This document shows positions 43,789 to 52,153 of a stretch of DNA of 64,000 nt, piece by piece. The stretch is from Ktedonobacterales bacterium (GTDB lineage: Bacteria > Chloroflexota > Ktedonobacteria > Ktedonobacterales > DATBGS01): NCBI GenBank assembly GCA_036557285.1, contig DATBHW010000044.1, positions 62,001 through 126,000 on the forward strand, read 5' to 3'. Positions within the stretch are counted from its first letter, which is position 1. Each line of letters begins with the position of its first letter. A model generated the notes under the pieces. It had not been told where the DNA came from. It did not search any database and saw only the letters and a list, made by a program, of their open reading frames with translations. The translations under genes were made by a program, and so were the position numbers.

Positions 43789-44919
43789 ATGATTCCAATC
43801 GCTCGCCCGCTCCTGGGCGCTGAAGAACTGGCTGCCGTCTCCAGGGTCTTTACCAGCGGGCAGCTCGCCCAGGGACAGCAAGTAGCAGAGTTCGAGCAGC
43901 GTTTCGCTGAACTCTGCCAGGTCAAAGAAGCCATTGCCGTCTCATCAGGGACAGCAGCTCTGCACCTGGCCTTGCTGGCGCATGGCATTGGCCCCGGGGA
44001 TGAAGTAATAACCAGCCCCTTCAGTTTTGCGGCCACAGCCAACACCATTCTGCTCGTCGGCGCAACCCCCGTGTTTGCCGATATTGAGCCAGACACCTAT
44101 AATATTGACCCGGCCCTCGTCGAAGCAGCCATCACCCCACGTACCAAAGCGATCATGCCAGTACACCTCTACGGGAACCCCAGCGATATGGACCGATTAG
44201 GGGAACTGGCCGCGCGGCATCATCTAATCTTGATTGAGGACGCCTGCCAGGCGCACGCGGCAGCGATTCGCGGAAAACCCGTTGGTAGTTTTGGCACTGG
44301 CTGTTTCTCCTTCTACGCCACCAAAAACATCACCACCGGGGAAGGCGGCATGATCACCACCAACGACCCGGAAATTGCCGAGCAAGTCCGACTCTGGCGC
44401 AGCCACGGGCAGCAGCATCGCTATCACCACATTGCCATTGGCTATAACCAGCGTATGACCGATATACAGGCCGCCATTGGCCTGGCGCAGATGGAGAAAT
44501 TGGAGCGATGGACGGAGCAGCGCATTGCCAACGCCGCCACGCTGACAGCGCAATTGCGCGAATGGGTCAAGACGCCAGTAACTCGCCCCGGCTACCGCCA
44601 TGTCTATCATCAGTACACCATTCAGGTGGAAGGCGACCGGGACGCCTGGATACAGGCGCTGGCCGAGCGCGGCATCGGCACAGCGGTTCATTATCCCTGC
44701 CCAATTCACCAGCAGCCTTTCTACCAGGAGCAGGGGTTCCACGTCTCTCTGCCGATTGCAGAAACCGCAGCAAAGCAGATACTCTCTCTGCCAATTCACC
44801 CCGCTGTGAGCGAGGAGAATCTGGCGACTATCGCACAAGAGGTGATCCGTTATGTCAGTGAAGGTGGCCGTGATCGGCGCAGGGTCAATGGGCCTGAACC
44901 ATCTGCGCGTCCTGCGTGA
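43789..44919 (+). CDS. wbpE: DegT/DnrJ/EryC1 aminotransferase, WbpE-like
   Basis: The 376-residue PLP enzyme has GTAALHLALLAHGIGPGDEVITSPFSF, FADIEPDTYNIDPA, LIEDACQAHAAAIRGKPVG and the internal aldimine Lys179 in YATKNITTGEGGM. WbpE adds the 3-amino group to UDP-2-acetamido-2-deoxy-3-keto-glucuronate using glutamate. The last 20 residues (GGRDRRRVNGPEPSARPA) overlap the start of the next gene by 68 nt and look like read-on from the frame rather than a domain. Confidence 0.9.
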   Translation: MIPIARPLLGAEELAAVSRVFTSGQLAQGQQVAEFEQRFAELCQVKEAIAVSSGTAALHLALLAHGIGPGDEVITSPFSFAATANTILLVGATPVFADIEPDTYNIDPALVEAAITPRTKAIMPVHLYGNPSDMDRLGELAARHHLILIEDACQAHAAAIRGKPVGSFGTGCFSFYATKNITTGEGGMITTNDPEIAEQVRLWRSHGQQHRYHHIAIGYNQRMTDIQAAIGLAQMEKLERWTEQRIANAATLTAQLREWVKTPVTRPGYRHVYHQYTIQVEGDRDAWIQALAERGIGTAVHYPCPIHQQPFYQEQGFHVSLPIAETAAKQILSLPIHPAVSEENLATIAQEVIRYVSEGGRDRRRVNGPEPSARPA

Positions 44920-45871
44920 TTTTCCCGAAGACGTAGTGGAATTGGTTGGCGTGGCCGAAACCCACGAGCCATCTCTGGCGCGGGCCATCAGTCGCTTCCA
45001 CATTGCCGGTTTTACCGACTATCATCAGATGCTCAACCAGGTTCGCCCCGATCTGGTTTCGGTAGTCGTGCCAACCAATGCCCATTTTGAGGTGGCCGCT
45101 GCGGTGCTGAAGGCGGGCTGCCACGTCCTCATCGAAAAACCCATCACCGCTACCAGTGAGGAGGCTATCGCCCTGCTCAAGCTGGCAGCCGAGCGTGACC
45201 GCAAGATCGCCGTCGGCCACGTCGAACGGTTCAATCCCGCAGTCATGGAACTGAAACGCTACATCGCAGCAGGCAACCTGGGGCAGATATTCACGCTGCA
45301 CGCGCGCCGCGTCGGCCCATTTCCCCCGCGTATTCGGGATGTGGGCGTCATTCTCGATCTGGCAACGCACGATCTGGATGTGATGCGCTATCTCACCAAT
45401 GCCGAAGTAGAATACGTCTATGCCGAATCCCAGCAGCGCGTGCATCAAACGCACGAAGACCTGCTGCTGGGCCTGATCCGCTTCAGCAATCGCGCCATCG
45501 GCGTGCTGGATGTCAACTGGCTGACACCCACCAAGGTGCGCGAACTGAGCGTCACCTGCGAACGTGGCATGTATCTGGTCAACTATCTGAGTCAAGACCT
45601 TTATTTCTATGAGAACGACTATACAACAACGACCTGGGACGCGCTGCGCTCCATTACAGGAGTGAGTGAGGGAACCATGACGCGCCTGAAAGTCCAGAAG
45701 GCAGAACCACTGCGCCGGGAGTATGAAGACATCTTCGCAGCATTGCGTGACGACACCGAGCCAACCGTGAGCGGCAAGGATGGCCTGGCTGTCCTGCATC
45801 TGGCCCATCAGTTCATCAAGGCGACACAAAGTAGAGAGGTTATCGTATGCAGCACCCCCATCCATTCGTGA
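44852..45871 (+). CDS. wbpB: Gfo/Idh/MocA oxidoreductase, WbpB-like
   Basis: The 339-residue protein has an N-terminal Rossmann fold (VAVIGAGSMGLNHLRVL), the EKP motif (95-97) and GHVERFNPAVMELK, as in WbpB. WbpB oxidises the 3-position of UDP-GlcNAcA, coupled to WbpE. Because the Rossmann glycines begin at residue 9, the start at 44852 is firm despite overlapping wbpE by 68 nt. It overlaps the next gene by 25 nt, so expression is tightly coupled. Confidence 0.9.
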   Translation: MSVKVAVIGAGSMGLNHLRVLRDFPEDVVELVGVAETHEPSLARAISRFHIAGFTDYHQMLNQVRPDLVSVVVPTNAHFEVAAAVLKAGCHVLIEKPITATSEEAIALLKLAAERDRKIAVGHVERFNPAVMELKRYIAAGNLGQIFTLHARRVGPFPPRIRDVGVILDLATHDLDVMRYLTNAEVEYVYAESQQRVHQTHEDLLLGLIRFSNRAIGVLDVNWLTPTKVRELSVTCERGMYLVNYLSQDLYFYENDYTTTTWDALRSITGVSEGTMTRLKVQKAEPLRREYEDIFAALRDDTEPTVSGKDGLAVLHLAHQFIKATQSREVIVCSTPIHS

Positions 45872-47190
45872 CCGCGCCCGCTCAGCAGAGCGGAACAGTC
45901 GCAGTCGTTGGCCTTGGCAAGATTGGTTTGCCGCTTGCCATCCAATATATCCAGCATGGCCGCCAGGTCATTGGCTGCGACATCAATCCCCAGGTCGTTG
46001 AGGCCATCAATGCGGGGCGCTGTCATGTCCATGAAGAACCGGGGTTGGAAGACGCAGTTGCCAGCGCCGTTGCCCAGGGACGGCTCAGCGCGACAACGGA
46101 CACTGCCTCGGCAGCGCGCCAGGCAGCGGTCGTCGTCATCATTGTGCCGGTGATCGTGAACCAGGGGCACGCGGTAGACTTCCGCAGCATTGACATTGCC
46201 ACACAAGCAGTCGGATCAGGGCTGACATCAGGAACCCTCGTCATCTATGAGACCACCCTGCCCACCGGAACGACCGCTGGAAGGCTGCGCACGATTCTGG
46301 AAGAACAATCAGGGCTGAAAGCTGGCAGCGATTTCCTGCTGGCCTACAGCCCGGAGCGCGTCTCATCCGGCCACATTTCCCGTGATCTCGCTACCTATCC
46401 CAAGGTCGTTGGAGGCGTGAACGAGGCGAGCAGAGACGCCGCCAGCGCCTTCTATCGCTCGGTGCTTGATGCTGAAGTCATCTGTATGGCAAGCACTGAC
46501 GAGGCCGAATTCGTCAAACTCATCGAGACGACCTACCGCGACGTGAACATCGCGCTCGCCAATGAATACGCCCGCTATGCAGACGCGCATGGCCTGGATG
46601 CTATGGCGGCCATTAGCGCCGCCAACACCCAGCCGTACTCCCATATTCATGCCCCAGGCGTCGGAGTGGGCGGGCATTGCATTCCGGTCTACCCGTATTT
46701 CCTCCTGAGCGGGGCTACAGAAGGGCTGGCGCTCCCCCGCCAGGCACGCCTCATCAATGACGGGATGGCCGACTATGCTGTCGAACGTATCGAAACCGAG
46801 ATTGGTTCGCTGGCGGGGCAAACCGTTTTGATCCTGGGGGTCGCCTATCGTGGCAACGTCCGCGAAGTAGCCTTTACCAGCGCAAAATTGTTGCAGCAGG
46901 CGCTGGTCGAACACGATGCCAGGGTTCTTGTTGAAGACCCACTCTTTAGCGAACAAGAGCTAGAAGCATTGGGCTACAGGCCGCTCAGGCCAGAGCAGCG
47001 TGGGGAGATACACGCCATCATCGTGCAGGCCGAACATCAGGTCTACCACTCGCTGGATTTCCGCCAGTTTCCCAATTGCCAGCTTGTGCTTGATGGGCGG
47101 CGGGCATTGAAGCCAGAAGCCATCACAGCAGCGGGCATGCGTTATCTCTCCATCGGAGATGGCGCCAGGCCGCTCATCACGGTACGATAG
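45847..47190 (+). CDS. wbpA: UDP-N-acetyl-hexosamine 6-dehydrogenase, WbpA-like
   Basis: The 447-residue nucleotide-sugar dehydrogenase has an NAD-binding GLGKIGLPLA (22-31), YETTLPTGTT (134-143), SPERVSSG, the substrate Lys224 region DEAEFVKLIETTYRDVNIALANE and catalytic Cys278 in GVGVGGHCIP. WbpA oxidises UDP-GlcNAc to UDP-GlcNAcA, the entry step of the diacetamido-uronate pathway. A 15-residue N-terminal tail precedes the fold. It lies 9 nt before the epimerase gene. Confidence 0.9.
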   Translation: MQHPHPFVTAPAQQSGTVAVVGLGKIGLPLAIQYIQHGRQVIGCDINPQVVEAINAGRCHVHEEPGLEDAVASAVAQGRLSATTDTASAARQAAVVVIIVPVIVNQGHAVDFRSIDIATQAVGSGLTSGTLVIYETTLPTGTTAGRLRTILEEQSGLKAGSDFLLAYSPERVSSGHISRDLATYPKVVGGVNEASRDAASAFYRSVLDAEVICMASTDEAEFVKLIETTYRDVNIALANEYARYADAHGLDAMAAISAANTQPYSHIHAPGVGVGGHCIPVYPYFLLSGATEGLALPRQARLINDGMADYAVERIETEIGSLAGQTVLILGVAYRGNVREVAFTSAKLLQQALVEHDARVLVEDPLFSEQELEALGYRPLRPEQRGEIHAIIVQAEHQVYHSLDFRQFPNCQLVLDGRRALKPEAITAAGMRYLSIGDGARPLITVR

Positions 47191-47199
47191 GGGATAGGG

Positions 47200-48255
47200 A
47201 TGCGCTTTGTTTCTATCGTTGGAGCACGACCCCAATTTATCAAACTGGCTCCGGTGAGCCGCGCTTTGCGACTCCGACACGATGAACTGATTATTCACAC
47301 CGGCCAGCACTACGACGCGGGCCTTTCCTCCCAGTTCTTTGAGGAACTCACCATTCCCACGCCCGATTACCACCTGGGCATTGGTTCGGCGTCTCACGGC
47401 GCGCAGACCGGGCGCATGCTGGAAGGTATTGAGGAAGTGCTCCTGAAAGAGCGGCCTGACGGAGTGATCGTCTTTGGCGATACCAACTCCACCCTGGCAG
47501 GCGCGCTGGCCGCAGCCAAGCTCCATATTCCAGTGGCTCATGTGGAAGCGGGCCTGCGCAGCTTTAACCGCGAAATGCCAGAGGAGATCAATCGTGTCCT
47601 GACGGATCACGCCTCAACCTGGCTGTTTTGCCCGACTGAAACAGCACGCCAGCACCTCTTGCATGAGGGCATAGCTGAAGGGGTAGCAGTGGTGGGGGAT
47701 GTGATGTACGATGTGCTGCGCCAGGTCCAGCCAAAGCTGGTCGGGCGCGCTCACTCGATTCTCTCCGCGCTTGGCATTGAGCCGCAGAGCTATCTGCTGT
47801 TGACCATCCATCGCCCGGCAAACACCGATGATCCTGCCCGGTTAGGGCAAATCGCCCAGGCCATCAGCGGCCTGGGCAGGCCGGTTATCTTCCCAGTACA
47901 CCCGCGCACTCGGAGATTTATGAAAGAGTACCATCTGACCTGGAGCGACCAGGTCCGTCTGATCGAGCCGGTAGGCCACCTGGATATGCTCGCCTTGGTG
48001 CAGGCCGCCTACCATGTGGCTACTGATTCTGGCGGCCTGCAAAAAGAGGCGTTTCTTCTTGGCGCTCCCTGCGTAACTCTGCGCGACGAAACAGAATGGC
48101 CGGAAACGCTGGAAGGTGGTTGGAATCGGCTGGTTGGGAGCCATCGTGAAGCCATCATCGAGGCCATTAATCGCCCACAGCCTGAGCCACTCCACCGACA
48201 GCCCTTCGGGGAAGGCGACGCGGCGCTGCGCATCGCAGGATTACTGCATAACTGA
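47200..48255 (+). CDS. wbpI: UDP-N-acetylglucosamine 2-epimerase family (WbpI-like)
   Basis: The 351-residue protein is a non-hydrolysing 2-epimerase: GARPQFIKLAPVSRAL, HTGQHYDAGLSSQFF, VFGDTNSTLAGALAAAKL, HVEAGLRSFNREMPEEINRVLTDH, TIHRPANTDDP, and DSGGLQKEAFLLGAPCVTLRDETEWPET. WecB-type enzymes act on UDP-GlcNAc; its place after WbpA-like, WbpB-like, WbpE-like and WbpD-like genes makes the WbpI role (2-epimerisation of the diacetamido-glucuronate) more likely. WecB remains the alternative. Its stop overlaps the convergent ligase stop by 15 nt. Confidence 0.88.
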   Translation: MRFVSIVGARPQFIKLAPVSRALRLRHDELIIHTGQHYDAGLSSQFFEELTIPTPDYHLGIGSASHGAQTGRMLEGIEEVLLKERPDGVIVFGDTNSTLAGALAAAKLHIPVAHVEAGLRSFNREMPEEINRVLTDHASTWLFCPTETARQHLLHEGIAEGVAVVGDVMYDVLRQVQPKLVGRAHSILSALGIEPQSYLLLTIHRPANTDDPARLGQIAQAISGLGRPVIFPVHPRTRRFMKEYHLTWSDQVRLIEPVGHLDMLALVQAAYHVATDSGGLQKEAFLLGAPCVTLRDETEWPETLEGGWNRLVGSHREAIIEAINRPQPEPLHRQPFGEGDAALRIAGLLHN

Positions 48256-49803
48256 TACTTCTTCGCCAGGCTTCCTCGTCTCCTGGCGCAGGGCAGCAGA
48301 CTCCTGCTCGGCTATCGTTCGCAGCACCAGCAGCACTCCCAGGAAGAACCAGAAACTCAACGCCAGATCAGGCAAAAAATACATTTTATCAACCAGTCCA
48401 TGTATCACACTCGCCGCCATACATCCAGCGATCCCCAACACGAGATACTGGGGTAGCCGCCCCTGCGGCAGCGCGGCACAGCGACGATAGGTACGCACAA
48501 CCACCACAGCAAAGGCGCCCAGCAGCCAGAAGATGGCGACCACCCCCAGCAGCCCGGCGCTCAGCCAGAAGTCCAGGATGAAGTTGTGCGGGTGCGATAT
48601 AGTGGCAATCGGGGCAGCGGATCTCTGGTCATCGAGCGCCTGGAGGAGATAGGAATTGGGCGCTGATGGCTGATAAAGGGTTTTAAAGCTGTCAGGACCG
48701 ATACCCAGCAGCATATGATCTCGTATCATCAACACAGCGGCTTTCCAAATGGTGAGCCGCTCCCAGAATTTGCCATGCGCGCCGCTGTTCAAGAGTGCGA
48801 CGATGCGGGGCCAGAAGAGCACGATCCCCAGGATGCCCGCCCCTCCTGTCACCAGAATCACCAGCTTGCTGCGCACCTCGAAGGCAAAGAAGCAGAAAGC
48901 CACCATCAGGAGCGCGATCTCTGCGCCATGCGAATCGCTCCAATAGAGCGCCCACACCAGCGGCAGCAGCAGCCCCAGGCAGACCCAGCGCAGCGGGTCG
49001 CACCAGGCTGGCTGTTGGGAGCCAGCCTCTTGCGTCGGATGGCGCCCTTTCCCCCTCCCCTGGCGCAGCGCCCCTACGAACGCCAGCGCCAGCAAGAGAG
49101 GGATCGCGCGGTCCAGGAGAAAACCAAGATTATTGGGGCCATTAGTGGAGCCTCTGATGCGGAACGCGCCAGGATTGAGGATGTCGCTTAAGCCCCTCAC
49201 CTGAATAAATCCCTGAGCGATGCCGATACAGGCGACTAGCAGTGCCGAGAGGATCAACGCGCCCACCGTCCGCGCCAGATCGCTGCGGGTCCGCAGATAG
49301 CGCAGCATCAGCAGAAAATACACGAGCGGTTCAAGGATTTCCTCGCGGTACGCCCGCAGGCTCAGGTGCTGAACCGGGGAGACCAGCAGCGCCAGGGAAG
49401 CACCCAGCAGCAGCAGCACCGCCGGTGTCAGGAACGGATGCGCTTGTCGCCAGAGCTTCCCCAGCCAGACGCGGGTCGCCTGCCGCTCAGCAGGCAGCAG
49501 GGCATGGCGGAGCAGGGCTGCTCCCAGGCAGATGATCACACCCAGTTCAGCGAGGTAGAATTGCGGGTAGCCGCTGGCGCTGAGCGGCAGGAGATAGTTA
49601 TCATAAGGGAAGGTCAGCGGCAGGAGCGCAATGGCAATCTCCAGGCGGATAGAGGCAAGGGCTGCGGCCACCACCAGGAACAGCAATGAGGCCGGTGGAT
49701 GGGGCCAGAAGAAGAAGAGGGCAAATGAGAGGCAGAGTCCCAGCCCAATGAAAAAGGCCAATGAACCAGAGCGACGCACTCCATCAGCGAGATACAGAGC
49801 CAT
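48241..49803 (-). CDS. O-antigen ligase/polymerase family membrane protein (copy 2)
   Basis: The 520-residue protein matches copy 1 (27655) over its whole length, for example GLGLCLSFALFFFWPHPPASLL at the start, YWSDSHGAEIALLMVAFCFFAFE in the middle and ASVIHGLVDKMYFLPDLALSFWFF near the end. It has about 12 transmembrane helices and a Wzy_C-like region. The ATG at 49803 has AGGAGAGAT upstream, as in copy 1. It is convergent with the wbpI-like gene and overlaps it by 15 nt. One copy could polymerise and the other ligate the glycan. Confidence 0.82.
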   Translation of the reverse strand: MALYLADGVRRSGSLAFFIGLGLCLSFALFFFWPHPPASLLFLVVAAALASIRLEIAIALLPLTFPYDNYLLPLSASGYPQFYLAELGVIICLGAALLRHALLPAERQATRVWLGKLWRQAHPFLTPAVLLLLGASLALLVSPVQHLSLRAYREEILEPLVYFLLMLRYLRTRSDLARTVGALILSALLVACIGIAQGFIQVRGLSDILNPGAFRIRGSTNGPNNLGFLLDRAIPLLLALAFVGALRQGRGKGRHPTQEAGSQQPAWCDPLRWVCLGLLLPLVWALYWSDSHGAEIALLMVAFCFFAFEVRSKLVILVTGGAGILGIVLFWPRIVALLNSGAHGKFWERLTIWKAAVLMIRDHMLLGIGPDSFKTLYQPSAPNSYLLQALDDQRSAAPIATISHPHNFILDFWLSAGLLGVVAIFWLLGAFAVVVVRTYRRCAALPQGRLPQYLVLGIAGCMAASVIHGLVDKMYFLPDLALSFWFFLGVLLVLRTIAEQESAALRQETRKPGEEVSVMQ

Positions 49804-49915
49804 TACGATCTCTCCTAACAATCGAACAGTAGAGACGAGTTTCCGTTATGCAGAGCAGCGAGGGGCGCGGGTTATCAGCCGCCCCGGTGCCCGAATCGGT
49901 CTGAAAATCACAACC

Positions 49916-49924
49916 ATTATACCA
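49916..49924 (-). promoter_or_regulatory. Extended -10 promoter for the second O-antigen ligase gene
   Basis: The minus strand reads TGGTATAAT about 110 nt upstream of the ATG. The upstream CTTTTGGCCTCCG and the TATAATGG context match the promoter of copy 1 at 27551, evidence that the duplication included the promoter. Confidence 0.6.
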
Positions 49925-50078
49925 GAGAGGTTTATCGGAGGCCAAAAGGGTAGGACAATCATCCCCTGGTAGCATCTCATACTGGCAGAGCGATGCCGTT
50001 AAGAATAGCGCATGAGATCGTTTTATTTAGGCAGGAGGCGCGCTAAAGAAGCGTATCGGTTCAATTCAGGAGTGTTTC

Positions 50079-50759
50079 ATGGAAGTCTCAGTTATCATCC
50101 CGGTCTATAATGAGAAGGCTACCATTCAGCGAGTCATCGAGATGGTCCAGCAAACCCCCTACTCCAAAGAGATCATCATCGTTGATGATTGCTCCACCGA
50201 TGGGACACGGGCTATTCTTGAGCAAAGCGCATGGCCGGAGAACGTCCATATTTACTATCACGCAAAGAATATGGGGAAAGGCGCCGGTGTCCGTACCGGC
50301 GTGCAGCACGCGACCAAAGAGGTCATTGTCATCCAGGATGCCGACCTGGAGTACGACCCCAAAGATTTGGATGTGGTCCTCAAGCCCATCATGGATGGCA
50401 AAGCTGATGTAGTCTATGGCTCGCGCTTTCTCGGCATCCATCGAGCATTTCTCTTCTGGCACTACATGGGCAACAAACTCCTCACCTTCATCGCTAATCT
50501 TCTGTACAACAATATGCTTACCGATATGGAGACGGGGTATAAAGCCTTCCGCGCGCCGATTCTCAAAAGCATCACTATCCGTTCCAATCGCTTTGATTTT
50601 GAGCCAGAGATCACGGCGAAGGTCTTGAAACGCCAGTATCGCATCTATGAAGTACCGATCTATTACTCTGGTCGTGATTTTGATGAAGGAAAAAAGGCCA
50701 CCTGGCGTGACGCCTTTCCCGCGCTGTGGGCGCTGATCAAGTATCGCTTTGTAGATTGA
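50079..50759 (+). CDS. GT2 glycosyltransferase, polyprenyl-phosphate sugar synthase-like
   Basis: The 226-residue GT-A protein reads MEVSVIIPVYNEKATIQRVIE, EIIIVDDCSTDGTRAIL, NMGKGAGVRTGVQHA, IQDADLEYDPKDL and ends with VPIYYSGRDFDEGKKATW. These match DPM1/ArnC-like synthases that load sugar on polyprenyl phosphate; there are no membrane helices. AGGAGTG lies before the ATG. It is well placed to supply donor for the GT-C proteins at 29307 and 33549. Confidence 0.87.
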   Translation: MEVSVIIPVYNEKATIQRVIEMVQQTPYSKEIIIVDDCSTDGTRAILEQSAWPENVHIYYHAKNMGKGAGVRTGVQHATKEVIVIQDADLEYDPKDLDVVLKPIMDGKADVVYGSRFLGIHRAFLFWHYMGNKLLTFIANLLYNNMLTDMETGYKAFRAPILKSITIRSNRFDFEPEITAKVLKRQYRIYEVPIYYSGRDFDEGKKATWRDAFPALWALIKYRFVD

Positions 50760-50875
50760 GGAGGCTATGCTATCACCTGCCTATATCTGGCCGGTGTCCT
50801 GACGCTGAGTTGACGTTCCCACGACGCAACGGAAGAAGGGCAATGGCATTCCCCCTGGCCCCTCCTCTCGAAATT

Positions 50876-50905
50876 TTGACAAACACCTCATCCTTCAGGT
50901 ATCTT
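50876..50905 (+). promoter_or_regulatory. Promoter for the secreted C39-like gene
   Basis: A perfect TTGACA (50876-50881) is followed after 18 nt by TATCTT. It lies in the 287-nt gap before ATG 51047 and gives a leader of about 135 nt. The remaining gap shows nothing else. Confidence 0.5.
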
Positions 50906-51046
50906 TCTCTTCGATTACGGCAAGCATCCAGGCGCTTGCTGCCCATTCGATTCATTCCGCAACTGCCAACACAGAAAAAGGGCTTGTAAGCGCGTCTCTC
51001 ACCGAGACACCATCGTGGTGATGACACACCTGAAGGAGAACAATGT

Positions 51047-52096
51047 ATGAGTACACTGGAACGCCGCCTGGTGTTCTTAGGTGTGGCCCTGCTCTTTCTC
51101 GCCCTCACGGTCTGGGCCGCTGGCGGAGGGCGCTTCCCAACTTCAATCGCTCAGGCTGCATCGCGCATTCCGAACGAATCTACCCTGACGTACTATGGCG
51201 CTGATATTAGCGTCAACGGGGGGATGGCAGTAGCAACCGGCGTCCAACCGTCAAACAATCGCCCCAGTAACGGTCCCTGGCCTCAATACGCTCGTAACTA
51301 CTGCTTCCTGGCAGTAGTGCAGGCCATTTCCAACTACCAATACTGGAGGCAAGGCTATGCTATTGAGTTCCCCCATCAAAACAACCAGGGGCCTGCCGAC
51401 GGCAACCCCAGCCATGCCACATCTGGAGCAAATGGTACCCCTTGGCAGATTCTCTACGATATGCAGCACTACATGACACCGCCTGGTGGTCCAGTCCCGT
51501 CGCCAACAGGGTTTACCCTGGCGGATACTTCCAGAGACTTTGGCGGTGATCCCCGCGCTCATGCCTATGCTACACAATATGAGACTCCTGATCGCCATTA
51601 CTACCATCAGTACATCTACCATACCGGGGTCGCTGTAGGAACTTACGGGCTAGCCAAAGGCGTTGCAATGTCCCACTGGGACGGAACCTCACCTGAGATA
51701 GCCATTGTGAACCACGCGCTGCATTCTGTGGTGATTGCCGGGGTCTGGGCCTCCGCCGACCCAGGCGCCGTCAGCACCGCTACCATTGACAGCTTCGCGG
51801 TTTACAATCCCTGGGACCAGGGCGCCTTCGGCCCCTACCTCAATGGCGCCTACTACGCGCGGGTTTCCTACAGCGCCTGGACCACGAGTAGTTGGTGGTG
51901 GGGACAAACCTACAATGCCAACAACGGCCTGGACCCCGATCCGGTCATTGGCATCTATCAGGCAGGCCCTGGCACAAGCAACCCAAACGCGCACTACTGG
52001 ATCGGCAACTACGTCAGCATTCAGCGCGACGAGGACGCCACCTACAGCGCCGATTATTCCCTCGATGAGCAGGGCAATATCATGCAGGGGCCTTAA
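51047..52096 (+). CDS. Secreted protein, possible C39-like cysteine peptidase
   Basis: The 349-residue protein has a signal peptide (RRLVFLGVALLFLALTVWA, likely cut near AQAAS). The mature part contains YARNYCFLAVVQAISNY with Cys86, NHALHSVVIAGVW with His226 and FAVYNPWDQGAFG with Asn254/Asp257. The order Cys, His, Asp/Asn and the surrounding hydrophobic strands resemble papain-like C39 peptidases. Between them are extra loops rich in Tyr, Gly and His. ATG has AAGGAG 8 nt upstream. The next gene is 57 nt away and encodes an anchored exported protein, so the two may act together. Confidence 0.55.
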   Translation: MSTLERRLVFLGVALLFLALTVWAAGGGRFPTSIAQAASRIPNESTLTYYGADISVNGGMAVATGVQPSNNRPSNGPWPQYARNYCFLAVVQAISNYQYWRQGYAIEFPHQNNQGPADGNPSHATSGANGTPWQILYDMQHYMTPPGGPVPSPTGFTLADTSRDFGGDPRAHAYATQYETPDRHYYHQYIYHTGVAVGTYGLAKGVAMSHWDGTSPEIAIVNHALHSVVIAGVWASADPGAVSTATIDSFAVYNPWDQGAFGPYLNGAYYARVSYSAWTTSSWWWGQTYNANNGLDPDPVIGIYQAGPGTSNPNAHYWIGNYVSIQRDEDATYSADYSLDEQGNIMQGP

Positions 52097-52153
52097 TGCT
52101 GCCACAGTGACACGTAGAAGAGTTGCTTCGTTCAGGAGGAAAGGACAGCAGCG

